A stretch of DNA of 37,642 nt from Candidatus Viridilinea mediisalina (GCF_002532535.1 NZ_NQWI01000047.1:1-37642); one strand, 5' to 3'; shown: positions 24,497 to 32,994, numbered from the stretch's first letter. Program-made: numbers and translations. The notes: generated by a model not told the origin, from the sequence alone.

Positions 24497-24683
24497 GTGC
24501 CTAGCATGCCTTTTGTGTGTAGTCTTTCAGATAATGTGTTTGGAAGCCTCTAGGATCGAGGGTGGGATGTTCGGGGAGGGCGAATCTCTCCCGTTAGCTT
24601 CTAACGATACAGTATACACTACGTGGGGTACGCCCCACACCCCATTTTTTGTTCCGTTTTGGCGGGGAAGCCTCCATCTCCCC

Positions 24684-25649
24684 CTAACGTACATTGGCAA
24701 CTTCCTGCTGATACCAAGCCCAAAAGCGTTCGAGGCCCACTTCAACCGTTGTTTGGCTCTGGAAGCCGAGCATGCGCTCTGCTTTGGTACTATTAGCAAA
24801 GGTGATCAGTGGCTCGGTGGCTGGTAACGGGCGGTTTTCAATCTGGGCCTGCAATCCTGTAATCGTTTCGATCAGTTCAACAAAACGATGCATTTCAATC
24901 GGTTTTGCATTGCCGACGTTAAAGATTTCAAAGGGCTGTGGGCGGTCAAGTGCGGCCATAATCCCGGCTACAATATCGTCAACATACGTATAATCACGGT
25001 AGAGTTCAACTCCATTATTGAAGAGAACAATCGGCTCACCCCGAACCATGCGATCCACAAAGAGGTAGGGGGTCATATCGGGGCGCCCGCGTGGCCCGTA
25101 GACCGTAAAGAAGCGGATGATGCTGGTGGGTATGCCATAGAGACTATGGAAGGTGTAGGCCAAGACCTCAGCCGCCTTCTTGGTTGCGGCATAGGGCGAA
25201 AGTGGCCGGTCGGTCGGGTCGCACTCCTCGAATGGTACCTTCTCGGTGCGCCCATAGACCGAAGAGGTGGAAGCCAGCATGAGATTCTCGATGTTGTATT
25301 GGCGAATCAATTCAAGCAGATGGATGCTGCCGGTCACATTGACCTGCGTATAGAGCGCTGGGTTGGCAATTGAGGGCCGTGGTCCGGGCAGCGCGGCCAA
25401 GTGGGCTACATAACGTGGGCGATGGGTCGCAAAGACCTCAGCGAGGGCTTGGGCATCACGCAGATCGGCTTCGACAAGCTGAAAACCCGTCTGCGTCTCG
25501 GCCCAAGCCAGATTGCGCCGCTTGCGTCTTGGATCGTAGTAGGTGGTAAAATTATCAAGACAGACCACCTGTTCACCCCGGCGCAAGAGCGCCTCAACCA
25601 GATGGCTCCCAATAAAGCCCGCGCCGCCCGTCACGAGGTAGGTGGTCAT
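24684..25649 (-). CDS. NAD-dependent epimerase, UDP-glucuronate 4-epimerase-like
   Basis: A 321-residue extended short-chain dehydrogenase. NAD binding is by TGGAGFIGSH (residues 8-17). The catalytic Tyr-x3-Lys is in LSPYAATKKAAEVLAY, and the serine/threonine of the triad is in STSSVYG. TVYGPRGRPDMTPYLF and RDYTYVDDIVAG are typical of UDP-glucuronate 4-epimerases (CapI/GAE group), which make UDP-galacturonate for polysaccharides. AAGGAG is eight bases before the ATG. The start lies 44 bases after the stop of the DUF488 partner gene, on the same strand, so readthrough from that unit is possible. With the GT4, flippase-like and O-antigen-ligase-like genes it points to envelope glycan synthesis. 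Confidence 0.88.
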   Translation of the reverse strand: MTTYLVTGGAGFIGSHLVEALLRRGEQVVCLDNFTTYYDPRRKRRNLAWAETQTGFQLVEADLRDAQALAEVFATHRPRYVAHLAALPGPRPSIANPALYTQVNVTGSIHLLELIRQYNIENLMLASTSSVYGRTEKVPFEECDPTDRPLSPYAATKKAAEVLAYTFHSLYGIPTSIIRFFTVYGPRGRPDMTPYLFVDRMVRGEPIVLFNNGVELYRDYTYVDDIVAGIMAALDRPQPFEIFNVGNAKPIEMHRFVELIETITGLQAQIENRPLPATEPLITFANSTKAERMLGFQSQTTVEVGLERFWAWYQQEVANVR

Positions 25650-25693
25650 GGGATGTACTCCTTAAAGCATATAGTTCTTCAATAGCCTATCAC

Positions 25694-26515
25694 TCAAAAG
25701 AGTTTGGCTTGTACGACATCACCAACTGGTGGCGGGATCAAGTGGGGAGGCCAGAATACACCCAATACAACCCATGTGTTGTAGGGAAAGACTGTGCCCA
25801 TGAAAAAGCGAGTATCTTTGCTTGGTTGGCATATTTCATCAAAGAACTTGCGCTTGACATTCATAGCGGCTTGCTGTTCATCACCCAGACGTGCAACCTC
25901 ATTTAGCCAGAGAACACCAAGTTCCCAATCTTCAATCATTGCGTGGTGTGGTTTGGAACTGTCATCGCATTCAAAGACATAGCTGAACTTAAACGGGATT
26001 TTACGTAGTGGCTTCTGTGGTGGGCCAAATAAGCGCAATTGATCAAATAAACCTTGCCACTCTGGCTTCCATTCAGAATCTGCTGGCTCAATGATCAAAT
26101 CATGTATACGTACTGGACGCACGATCCCCAGCGAAGTGCGGTCTTTTTCATGGAGCGTCTTAAGCTGATTCACTGTATATACTGGCATGCGGTCAATAAT
26201 TTCACGACGTGCAGCCCATTTCTTTTTTGTATCAAGCGGTGAACCAAGCACCTTCATCGTATCGAGTAATGGCTTGCGGCTCTCTTTACGACGATCATTG
26301 CCATGCCCATACGGCAGGAGATTAATGGTGATCCACTGATATTTCCGAAACTGCTGTTGTCTGGATCGATAGCGGTAATCAATGGGATAGAGACGTACCC
26401 ACTCACCCGCCTCAGTAATACCAGCCGTACACACGAGTTCTTGGTATCCTCTTGACGGATGAGGGTAGGTCATTACGGTGATAAGAACCTTTGTTTCTTC
26501 TCCATACTCGTTCAT
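25694..26515 (-). CDS. Uncharacterised partner of DUF488 protein
   Basis: A 273-residue soluble protein that I do not recognise. It begins MNEYGEETKVLITVMTYPHP and continues with YQELVCTAGITEAGEWVRLY and PIDYRYRSRQQQFRKYQWI, which looks like a small beta-rich domain with many basic and aromatic residues. A Lys/Arg-rich middle (RRKESRKPLLDTMKVLGSPL) follows, then a region with KPHHAMIEDWELGVLWLNEV and ending in a beta-rich segment. No signal peptide or membrane segment is present. The ATG at 26515 is chosen because it overlaps the upstream stop as ATGA and has AGGA eight bases before it; the in-frame extension to 26665 lies inside the DUF488 gene. Nucleic-acid binding is possible from the basic composition but is only a guess. 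Confidence 0.75.
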   Translation of the reverse strand: MNEYGEETKVLITVMTYPHPSRGYQELVCTAGITEAGEWVRLYPIDYRYRSRQQQFRKYQWITINLLPYGHGNDRRKESRKPLLDTMKVLGSPLDTKKKWAARREIIDRMPVYTVNQLKTLHEKDRTSLGIVRPVRIHDLIIEPADSEWKPEWQGLFDQLRLFGPPQKPLRKIPFKFSYVFECDDSSKPHHAMIEDWELGVLWLNEVARLGDEQQAAMNVKRKFFDEICQPSKDTRFFMGTVFPYNTWVVLGVFWPPHLIPPPVGDVVQAKLF

Positions 26516-27384
26516 CGTGGCCATCCTAGATGATTCACTGGCAAATTCACAATTTGGGTAAGCACCTGAGCTAACACATTGCGATGGCAGAATTGTGGAT
26601 TGGCCTCCATACAGATCAACACACTTGGTTTTTCTTTGAGTAGATTTCCAACGGTGTTCTGACATTCTACCAACTGTTGAAGACCGGATTCGTAGGCACG
26701 AAACAATTTCTCATACTGTGTAAGTGATCTCAACTGAATCCGCTCGGTGCCTGGAATACCCAACTCTGGAACATGGATATAATCCATCCCAAGTCGTGTT
26801 GCTAGACGGGCGAGCGTTGTCTTGTGAAACCCATAGCGCCGCGAGACAGGATTATAACGTACATCAATGATGCGCTGTATACCCGCTTCAAGTAAACGGT
26901 TGAGGAAGGCATCAGCAGTCAATCCCTCATAGCCCATGGTATAAATTGCACAATCTACAACGGGTCTTACCATATTACGTTTTTCAGGTAACTGGCTATT
27001 GATTGTGTACCAAGGATATTTTTCATATACAAGATCAATTAGTGCCTGGTCTGAGCAAGAACCATAGGTCTGCGTAATATAGCAAAGATCCTGTGACACG
27101 TTCTCAGCAAGTTTTAACTCAATCTGTCGTCCAGCCGCTGTAAGGCATAGACGCTTTTGATCTATGATCTTTACAAGACCGTCGCGTACAAGGGCATCTT
27201 TCTCTTGATCAAGGGTGAAGGAATAGGGGCCGTACTTATATGGCACAAAAGCATAGAATGTAGCGCCTCCATGCGAAGGTGTTTCGTTGGCAAGCAAGAA
27301 TGACCACTTCATGAGTCGGATCGAGGATACTGCGTGACTTGCGTGACGTAAAAACAGCAGGACAGCTTTTTGACGGTTTAGCAT
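26512..27384 (-). CDS. DUF488 protein with N-terminal YwgA/SocA-like domain
   Basis: A 290-residue two-domain protein. Residues about 145-285 form a DUF488 domain: YTMGYEGLTADAFLNRL, RIIDVRYNPVSRRYGFHK (Asp174, Arg176) and the closing CMEANPQFCHRNVL (Cys258, Cys266, His267, Arg268). Residues 1-130 are an unusual addition that resembles YwgA/SocA-type helical domains linked to toxin-antitoxin and phage-related proteins (LNRQKAVLLFLRHA, IRLMKWSFLLANETP, FVPYKYGPYSF, LVRDGLVKI). The biochemical role of DUF488 is not settled. AGGTG precedes the ATG, with TATAAT at 27400-27405. The stop overlaps the next gene by four bases. The gene is AT-richer than its neighbours. Confidence 0.82.
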   Translation of the reverse strand: MLNRQKAVLLFLRHASHAVSSIRLMKWSFLLANETPSHGGATFYAFVPYKYGPYSFTLDQEKDALVRDGLVKIIDQKRLCLTAAGRQIELKLAENVSQDLCYITQTYGSCSDQALIDLVYEKYPWYTINSQLPEKRNMVRPVVDCAIYTMGYEGLTADAFLNRLLEAGIQRIIDVRYNPVSRRYGFHKTTLARLATRLGMDYIHVPELGIPGTERIQLRSLTQYEKLFRAYESGLQQLVECQNTVGNLLKEKPSVLICMEANPQFCHRNVLAQVLTQIVNLPVNHLGWPR

Positions 27385-27399
27385 TTTTACACCTAGTAG

Positions 27400-27405
27400 A
27401 TTATA
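27400..27405 (-). promoter_or_regulatory. -10 element upstream of DUF488 unit
   Basis: Consensus TATAAT on the minus strand, 15 bases upstream of the ATG. No good -35 hexamer is visible at 16-18 bases, so the element is suggestive only. The transcript would have a very short leader containing the AGGTG ribosome site. Confidence 0.4.
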
Positions 27406-27436
27406 CGTTCGTAAATCGTCTCACATTATGACATAC

Positions 27437-29056
27437 TCACGAGATGAGCGCAACCTCTTGTTTTTCGTTTCCCTGTCCTGCTTCATTGCTCCACTGCAGA
27501 TAGACCAACAGGGCCAATAGAGAGCCTAGTTGTAGACCCATGTTCAATACATGCAGATGCTCAAAGAGGTTGTGGGTGGCCACAGCCGCCACCACGCCTG
27601 CGCCGCCGATGGCGACGCCCTGCCAGAACCAGCCGGTGGCCATTTGTACTGCTCGCACTGCTTGGACGATGATGCTGCCCAACAGTAGCAGGTAGGCGCT
27701 TAGGCCGAGCAAGCCCGCTTCGGCGCTGATGTGCAGGTAGTAGTTGTGGGCATGGCCCCGCGAATCATACCATGGCCGCACGCTGAAGGGGTCTGCGCCG
27801 GGTGGAGGGAGTGCTTCGTAGGCGATGCTATAGTTGCCTGGCCCCACCCCCAGGATCGGGTGGCGCTGGAGCATGTTCCAGGCTGCTTGCAGGTGGGCCA
27901 TGCGTTCAACGACCGCAAAGTTGGCCGGGGTGATCACTGCATTGTGGGCGTCAAAGAGCCGTAGGCTGCCAACCAGGGTTGCGGCGCGCTGACTCAGAGC
28001 TTGTGGCAGCAGTCCGCCTCCACCCAACAGGGCGATGAGCAGCACGCATCCTCCTCCGGCAATCAGCCCACGACGCGCCAGCAGGCGCATCTGCGTCGGT
28101 AGGTGATAGCCCGCAGCTAACAGCAAGATTGTGAGCCCGCCCAGACCACCAAGCCAACCCCCACGCGAAAAGCTGACCAGCAGGGCCGCTGTGGTGAGCA
28201 GGGTAGCAGCACTCGTGCCAATAAACAGCAGCAAGGTCTTGGGCGTCATACCATTTACGATTGTAGGTTGCAGATTGCAGATTGCCGAACACGGCGCTCC
28301 AATGGGCTTTCGCGTTCTTGATAATGCGGCATGTTCAAGGGTAGTTGGTATTACTGCATGCACCACACCCGTGGGTTTGCAGCGTTGCTGATAGCAAGAG
28401 GCCAGCAGGGCCATGCCCATTCCCAAGGCCAAGGGCCAGGCTTGATTCATATAGCCAGCAAACGAATTGGGCTGGCCAATCGTACCATAGGCGCGCACAC
28501 GGCCCCCCTCAACCCCAAAGCTCTCTGGGCCTAGGCCCCACCAGAATTGCCCCAAGCCAACCAGTGCGCTTGCTGTGGGGGCCAAGAGCAGGCACGCCAC
28601 CAAGCCCCAGGCACGCCACGGTGCTCCGCTGAGGGCGCGCAACGCCACCAGATAGATCAAGACTACGGTTGTCCAGCGCAAGAGTTCGCGCAAGGCTTCG
28701 CTGCGGCTGTAGGGCGTAAGCAGCGCCGCAAGGGCCACGGTTAGCAAGAAGCAGAGGAGTGGCCCAAAGAGCGGCCCGAAGCGCAAGGGGCGTTGCGGAA
28801 AGGCCAGGGTGTGGAGCGCCAGACTAGCTACGAGCAGCAGCAATGCTGCTTGGGTCACACTCAAGCCGCCCGGTAGCAGGATCAACTCTTGCACGGGTAC
28901 CGAGAGTACCGCAACGTAGACCGCCCAGATCGGATCGAGCAGCGTCAACGTGACGACAATACTGCCCAGCGTAAGCAGCAGCGCCCATTCTAGCGGCAAG
29001 AGGGCGAGGGCCAACGCGAGCCCTAGAGCGAGACTAATACGCGCCACGGCCACCAA
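27437..29056 (-). CDS. O-antigen ligase/polymerase-like membrane protein carrying a repeat-derived insert
   Basis: A 539-residue membrane protein of the Wzy_C/WaaL type, with about 12 hydrophobic segments. Family features are AYGTIGQPNSFAGYMNQAWP before the large loop, SFSRGGWLGGLGG, and the periplasmic ILGVGPGNYSIAYEALPPPG with GHAHNYYLHISAEAG. Such proteins polymerise or ligate lipid-linked glycans at the outer face of the membrane. Residues about 235-270, from PTTLEHAALSRTRKPIG to NLQPTIVNG, are translated from a family A repeat (28249-28351). Hydrophobic segments flank the insert, so the reading frame and probably the topology are kept. The start is TTG at 29056, with a GTG one codon later. 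It overlaps the end of the upstream sugar-transferase gene by 23 bases. Confidence 0.85.
   Translation of the reverse strand: MVAVARISLALGLALALALLPLEWALLLTLGSIVVTLTLLDPIWAVYVAVLSVPVQELILLPGGLSVTQAALLLLVASLALHTLAFPQRPLRFGPLFGPLLCFLLTVALAALLTPYSRSEALRELLRWTTVVLIYLVALRALSGAPWRAWGLVACLLLAPTASALVGLGQFWWGLGPESFGVEGGRVRAYGTIGQPNSFAGYMNQAWPLALGMGMALLASCYQQRCKPTGVVHAVIPTTLEHAALSRTRKPIGAPCSAICNLQPTIVNGMTPKTLLLFIGTSAATLLTTAALLVSFSRGGWLGGLGGLTILLLAAGYHLPTQMRLLARRGLIAGGGCVLLIALLGGGGLLPQALSQRAATLVGSLRLFDAHNAVITPANFAVVERMAHLQAAWNMLQRHPILGVGPGNYSIAYEALPPPGADPFSVRPWYDSRGHAHNYYLHISAEAGLLGLSAYLLLLGSIIVQAVRAVQMATGWFWQGVAIGGAGVVAAVATHNLFEHLHVLNMGLQLGSLLALLVYLQWSNEAGQGNEKQEVALIS
28249..28351 (+). repeat. Family A repeat element inside a coding sequence
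   Basis: ATACCATTTACGATTGTAGG at the left and TTCAAGGGTAGTTGGTAT at the right bound a 103-bp copy. It has the same internal order as the element at 1412-1515 (opposite orientation). The host gene is read through it on the minus strand without a stop or shift. With a 2-bp TA-type target duplication, which is unproven, the added length would be 105 bp or 35 codons. Confidence 0.88.
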
Positions 29057-30545
29057 TCACCGCAGGAATGACCATGAGCAGGATGCGGAGATCCATGCCT
29101 ACTGACCAATTTTCTGCATAATAAATATCGAGGCGTACTTGCTCATCAAAGGACATATCGCTCCGCCCCAATGCTTGCGTAAGGCCAGCGCAACCGGGTT
29201 GCACCTCAAGGCGGCGGCGATGCCAGAGTTCATAATGCGCCACTTCGGAGGGCAGGGCGGGGCGCGGGCCAATGATACTCATCTCGCCTAGCAGCACATT
29301 CCAGAGTTGAGGCAATTCATCGAGGCTACTCCGGCGCAAAAAGCGCCCGATCCTAGTTACCCGTGGATCATCGCGCATCTTAAAGATCGGCCCATCGGCC
29401 TCATTGTGGGCAATCAATTCCGCCTTACGCTCCTCCGCATCGGGCACCATGGTGCGGAACTTATAGCAGTTGAAGAGCCGTCCGCCCTTACCGACGCGCT
29501 GTTGGCAAAAGAGGGCAGACCCGGGTGAATCGAGGCGAATCGCAATGGCAATCAGGGCTGCCAGCAGCAGTGTAAAGGGCGCAGTGAGCAGCACGGCGCT
29601 AATATCTACCATGCGCTTGAGTGCCAAATTAGCACCACGCAGGCGAATCTCCTTCGGCGCAAGCAGCGGCACCCCGCCCAGTTGATGGACATCCACCCGG
29701 TCGAAACTCAACTGATAGAAATCGGGAACCAGCAAGTAGTCTACGCCAAGCTTTTGGCAAATCAAGACGAGATCGGGCAAGCGTCCGTGTTCCCAGAAGG
29801 GCAGGGCAAGAATAACCTGTTGGGCTTTGCTTTGCAGCACAGCCCGTTCCAGATCATCAAGGCTACCCAAGTGGCGATAGACCCGCGTCGCCCGCTCGCA
29901 CGCAACAATGGGGCGATCATAGAGATAGCCAACGAGGTTATAGCCCAACCCAGGAGCCGAGGCGATGCCACTCATCACCTCAAGGCCCAAGCCGGTACCA
30001 CCCACTACCAGCACCCGCTCCTGACCAAGCCCGTGGCTCCAGCGCCAATGTTGCACTGCCGAACGCAAGATGCGCCAACTACTCAGCAGCACAACAATAG
30101 AAATACCAGCAAAGATAAAGATCAGGCGCGAATAGTAGAAGGGTTTATAGAGGAAGACAAAAACAATCAGCAGCGCAATGCCCGTAAGCGTACTATTGAG
30201 AATGATGGTCATTTGATCGAGCAGACCCAAGCGCGGGGTTGCGCGATAGAGCCCACGGGTGGTAAAGCGCAGCGCAAGCAGCAGCATCAGGGGAATAATG
30301 ATGGGTAAAAAGGCACTAAACTCCACCTGATTTTGGGTTGCCACCTCGAACACAATAGCGTCGAATGGTTCAGGCCACTGGGCCATATAACGCAGCCAAT
30401 AGGCGAAGGCAAAGCCCACAAAGATCAAGACCTGATCCCAGAGTGCCATACTGAGGGCCGCTACGCGCCGACTATGGCGTGCTAATCCAACCTGATCTGG
30501 GATCGTCAGCCTTGGTCGGGCAAGCGAACGGATACTTCGATCCAT
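29034..30545 (-). CDS. Polyprenyl-phosphate sugar phosphotransferase (WbaP/WcaJ-like)
   Basis: A 503-residue initiating sugar-1-phosphate transferase that loads the first sugar onto undecaprenyl phosphate in exopolysaccharide or O-antigen synthesis. Four to five N-terminal membrane segments come first (ALWDQVLIFVGFAFAYWLRY, AFLPIIIPLMLLLALR, IILNSTLTGIALLIVFVFL). A CoA-binding-like Rossmann domain follows, with VLVVGGTGLGLEVM (about 150-290). The C-terminal catalytic domain is the bacterial sugar transferase: SPGSALFCQQRVGKGGRLF, CYKFRTMVPDAEER, RVTRIGRFLRRSSLDELPQL and MSIIGPRPALPSEV. I use the ATG at 30545, just after the stop of the creatininase-like gene; the longer in-frame version would overlap that gene. 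It is followed by the ligase-like gene. Confidence 0.92.
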   Translation of the reverse strand: MDRSIRSLARPRLTIPDQVGLARHSRRVAALSMALWDQVLIFVGFAFAYWLRYMAQWPEPFDAIVFEVATQNQVEFSAFLPIIIPLMLLLALRFTTRGLYRATPRLGLLDQMTIILNSTLTGIALLIVFVFLYKPFYYSRLIFIFAGISIVVLLSSWRILRSAVQHWRWSHGLGQERVLVVGGTGLGLEVMSGIASAPGLGYNLVGYLYDRPIVACERATRVYRHLGSLDDLERAVLQSKAQQVILALPFWEHGRLPDLVLICQKLGVDYLLVPDFYQLSFDRVDVHQLGGVPLLAPKEIRLRGANLALKRMVDISAVLLTAPFTLLLAALIAIAIRLDSPGSALFCQQRVGKGGRLFNCYKFRTMVPDAEERKAELIAHNEADGPIFKMRDDPRVTRIGRFLRRSSLDELPQLWNVLLGEMSIIGPRPALPSEVAHYELWHRRRLEVQPGCAGLTQALGRSDMSFDEQVRLDIYYAENWSVGMDLRILLMVIPAVIGGRGAY

Positions 30546-30552
30546 ATGCGTA

Positions 30553-31359
30553 TCATTCCTCACGCTGCGAAACCTCTTCCCACCATGCCCGTGCGGCCCT
30601 TTCGGGGTCATTGCCATAACGTGCAATAAAGGCTTGGAAGCGTTCGCGGCGATTACCATAGAGCGCAATGAGCGGGGTAGGATCGCGACGGTTGAGCAGA
30701 TCCTCCACAGCAATGATAATCCGTTCCACCGCGAGGTTTAGGGCGGTAACACCAAGCGAGGAGGATGCAGTATAACGCGGATCGCGGCCCACGACGCCGC
30801 TCTCAGCGGGGGTAAGCGGGCCTTGCCCCAGTGCATCAAGATCGACCAATTCGGGACGCAGCGCCAAAAGTGTTGAGGTCTCCCAGAGCGCCCCATGATC
30901 GAGCATCTCTTCGTCCACGAGGGCGAGCGGAGGAATCGCCAAGACGAGCAGATTATGCTCCTTGATCGCATCCATCGCAGCCTCAAGCAGCAGCAGATCG
31001 TGGGCTTGGGAATAGTGACCACTCACCAATACAGCGACATGCCAGCCATTGTGGGCGATTGCAGCAAAGGTTTCGGCAAGCGTAATCCGCACGGTCGTAG
31101 CGCTGAGACTCAAGGTATCTTGATGGGGTACACCTTCAATTGGCCAAGCAACCATGGGCAATAACACGCCCCCGGTACGGCGTGCAGCCCGTTCAGCCAC
31201 TGCTTCGGCAATGAGGAGATCGAGGCCAAGGGGCAGGTGTGGTCCATGCCATGTTAAACCACCCCATGGCAAATAGACCACTGGCGTCGTTTCACGAATA
31301 TGCACCAACTCATGGGGGCGAAGTTCAGCATAACGCCCCCAGTTTACACGATTCTTCAT
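30553..31359 (-). CDS. Creatininase-family amidohydrolase-like protein
   Basis: A 268-residue protein of the creatininase fold, which includes creatinine amidohydrolase and the maturases MftE and PqqD-linked homologues. The family motif reads YLPWGGLTWHGPHLPLGLD. His38 and Asp47 match metal ligands, but the usual Glu (PxGSxEQHGPHLP) is Thr36 here. The GHGGN loop is altered to SGHYSQAHD, keeping its His. DHGALWETSTLLALRPELVD keeps the Glu of the ExxTS motif. One metal site may therefore be changed. The ATG at 31359 is preferred; a TTG at 31404 would extend it by 15 residues. It lies between a hisS-like gene and the sugar transferase, with close spacing on both sides. Confidence 0.82.
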   Translation of the reverse strand: MKNRVNWGRYAELRPHELVHIRETTPVVYLPWGGLTWHGPHLPLGLDLLIAEAVAERAARRTGGVLLPMVAWPIEGVPHQDTLSLSATTVRITLAETFAAIAHNGWHVAVLVSGHYSQAHDLLLLEAAMDAIKEHNLLVLAIPPLALVDEEMLDHGALWETSTLLALRPELVDLDALGQGPLTPAESGVVGRDPRYTASSSLGVTALNLAVERIIIAVEDLLNRRDPTPLIALYGNRRERFQAFIARYGNDPERAARAWWEEVSQREE

Positions 31360-31404
31360 TGGCCTACACCATTGCCTTAACGTAATCGGTATGGAAATTG
31401 CCAA

Positions 31405-32886
31405 CTACCAAGCACCAAAATTCACATGCTCAAGTTCATCAAGCGTAAGCATGCGTTCATCACGATGCAGCAGATCACGCCAAACAAGGGTACGTTTAGC
31501 ACGCTCTTCGGCACCAACAATCGCGACGAAGCTCATCCCACGGCGAACCGCATCACTCAAATTGCGCGCAAGCGGTCGTCCGCGCAGGTCAACCGTAACA
31601 ATCAGACCTTGCGCACGCAGCCGACGGGCCACCTCCTGACCATAGGCGTAATCATCATCGCTAATTGGGGCGACGAGAACTGTTGGAGGGAGATCGTACA
31701 GGGGTGGCGGTGCGGCGGCTACGATCCGTTCGAGTCCATAGGCAAAGCCGACCGCAGGGGTAGGAGTGCGTCCGCCCAACGTGGTCACGAGGTCATCATA
31801 GCGACCGCCGCCACAGAGTTGCATTCCAGCGGCATCATCAAGTTCAAAGATCATGCCGGTATAGTAGTGTAAGCCCCGTCCCAACCCAAAGTCAATCGTA
31901 ATGTGGGCTGGATCGAGGCCGTGGGCAGCCACGAGGTTCAAGATGGCTTGAAGTTCGGCATAGGCAGGGCAGTCAAGTTTATGTTCAGCGAGTAGTGCGG
32001 CCAGAGCAGGCAGGCTGGTGGCGGGGGGGCCGCTGATGGTACCGAGTTGGGTAAGTAAGCTCAAGGCATATTCAATCGCGGGCTGTTCATCGGCGCGGCG
32101 CAGTTTACGCAAAAGCCGATCAACGACCGCTTGGGGGCTACGGGTGCCGGTACGCAGATCGATCTGCATGGCTTCAAATGTTCGCAGCAGCCATGCGGTA
32201 GCTTGAGCATCATCGATACCTGGCGGCAACTCTAAACCCAACGCCGCTTCACCAGCATCTTCGTGCAGACGAGCGCGTACCGCAGCGGGGCCACCATCAC
32301 GCAGGCGCTCAAGGCTCCAGACCAGCGTGTTCTGGGCGCGTTCGCTCAAGCCAAGGCGGGCCAAGATTTGACGCACAAGGCCAACATGACCCACTGCGAT
32401 GCGATAGGTATCCAGCCCGATCGCATCAAGCCCGGCACAGGCCAAGGCCAGCACCTCAGCATCGGCACGGGGCGCAGGGCCGCCAACAATTTCCACCCCC
32501 ATCTGGGTGAATTGGCGGTAGGTATGGCGTTGCGGGCGCTCGTAGCGAAAGACGGGGCCAGCATAGGCTAGGCGGAGAGGTAAGGGCTGATCTTGCAGAT
32601 GGGCCACATAGGCACGCAGCACCGATGCGGTCAATTCTGGGCGTAACGCGAGATCGCGCCCCCCAAAGCTAAACTCATAGAGCTTACCAGCCAGTTCTTC
32701 ACCTAGCTTACGCAGATAGAGATCGCGATGCTCAATGATTGGTACAGCGAGGGTCTGGTAGCCATGGGCCACCAAGGTTTGCTCTAAGACTTCACGCACA
32801 CGTGTGGCTGCACGTTGCTCGTGTGGTAGCACATCGTGCATTCCACGTACCGCTTCGATCATCCCACTCAAGCCATAACTCCTCAT
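31405..32886 (-). CDS. hisS: Histidyl-tRNA synthetase-like protein (HisS/HisZ family)
   Basis: A 493-residue class II synthetase fold. Motif 1 begins AVRGMHDVLPHEQRAATRVR. Motif 2 is FRYERPQRHTYRQFTQMGVE. The histidine-A signature is GRGLHYYTGMIFE, with the catalytic-type Arg kept. Histidine-B is CGGGRYDDLV, and motif 3 is AVGFAYGLERI. A C-terminal anticodon-binding domain (VLVAPISDDDYAYGQEVARR) is present. It is about 70 residues longer than E. coli HisS, with an insert at about 200-270. The usual Asp of the GLDYYTG signature is His here. An active HisS is the simplest reading; a HisZ-like ATP-phosphoribosyltransferase regulator is the alternative. The start may be 32886 or the ATG at 32862, nearer to typical HisS beginnings. 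Confidence 0.83.
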   Translation of the reverse strand: MRSYGLSGMIEAVRGMHDVLPHEQRAATRVREVLEQTLVAHGYQTLAVPIIEHRDLYLRKLGEELAGKLYEFSFGGRDLALRPELTASVLRAYVAHLQDQPLPLRLAYAGPVFRYERPQRHTYRQFTQMGVEIVGGPAPRADAEVLALACAGLDAIGLDTYRIAVGHVGLVRQILARLGLSERAQNTLVWSLERLRDGGPAAVRARLHEDAGEAALGLELPPGIDDAQATAWLLRTFEAMQIDLRTGTRSPQAVVDRLLRKLRRADEQPAIEYALSLLTQLGTISGPPATSLPALAALLAEHKLDCPAYAELQAILNLVAAHGLDPAHITIDFGLGRGLHYYTGMIFELDDAAGMQLCGGGRYDDLVTTLGGRTPTPAVGFAYGLERIVAAAPPPLYDLPPTVLVAPISDDDYAYGQEVARRLRAQGLIVTVDLRGRPLARNLSDAVRRGMSFVAIVGAEERAKRTLVWRDLLHRDERMLTLDELEHVNFGAW

Positions 32887-32959
32887 ACGAGAGCGAACAA
32901 TCCATTTGGGTGTGATCAGAATCTGTAGGGCGGTGCCCTACAACCCTTCGTAACGGAGG

Positions 32960-32994
32960 GGGAGTGCGATGGAACCTGGTTCCCTCGCACTCCC
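32960..32994. repeat. 17-bp palindrome of the GAGGGAACC family
   Basis: GGGAGTGCGATGGAACC and GGTTCCCTCGCACTCCC form 17-1-17 arms with a single mismatch. It lies in the gap (32887-33179) upstream of the hisS-like gene, next to a GTAGGGCGGTGCCCTACAAC hairpin at about 32923. Related to 192-214. Confidence 0.65.
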
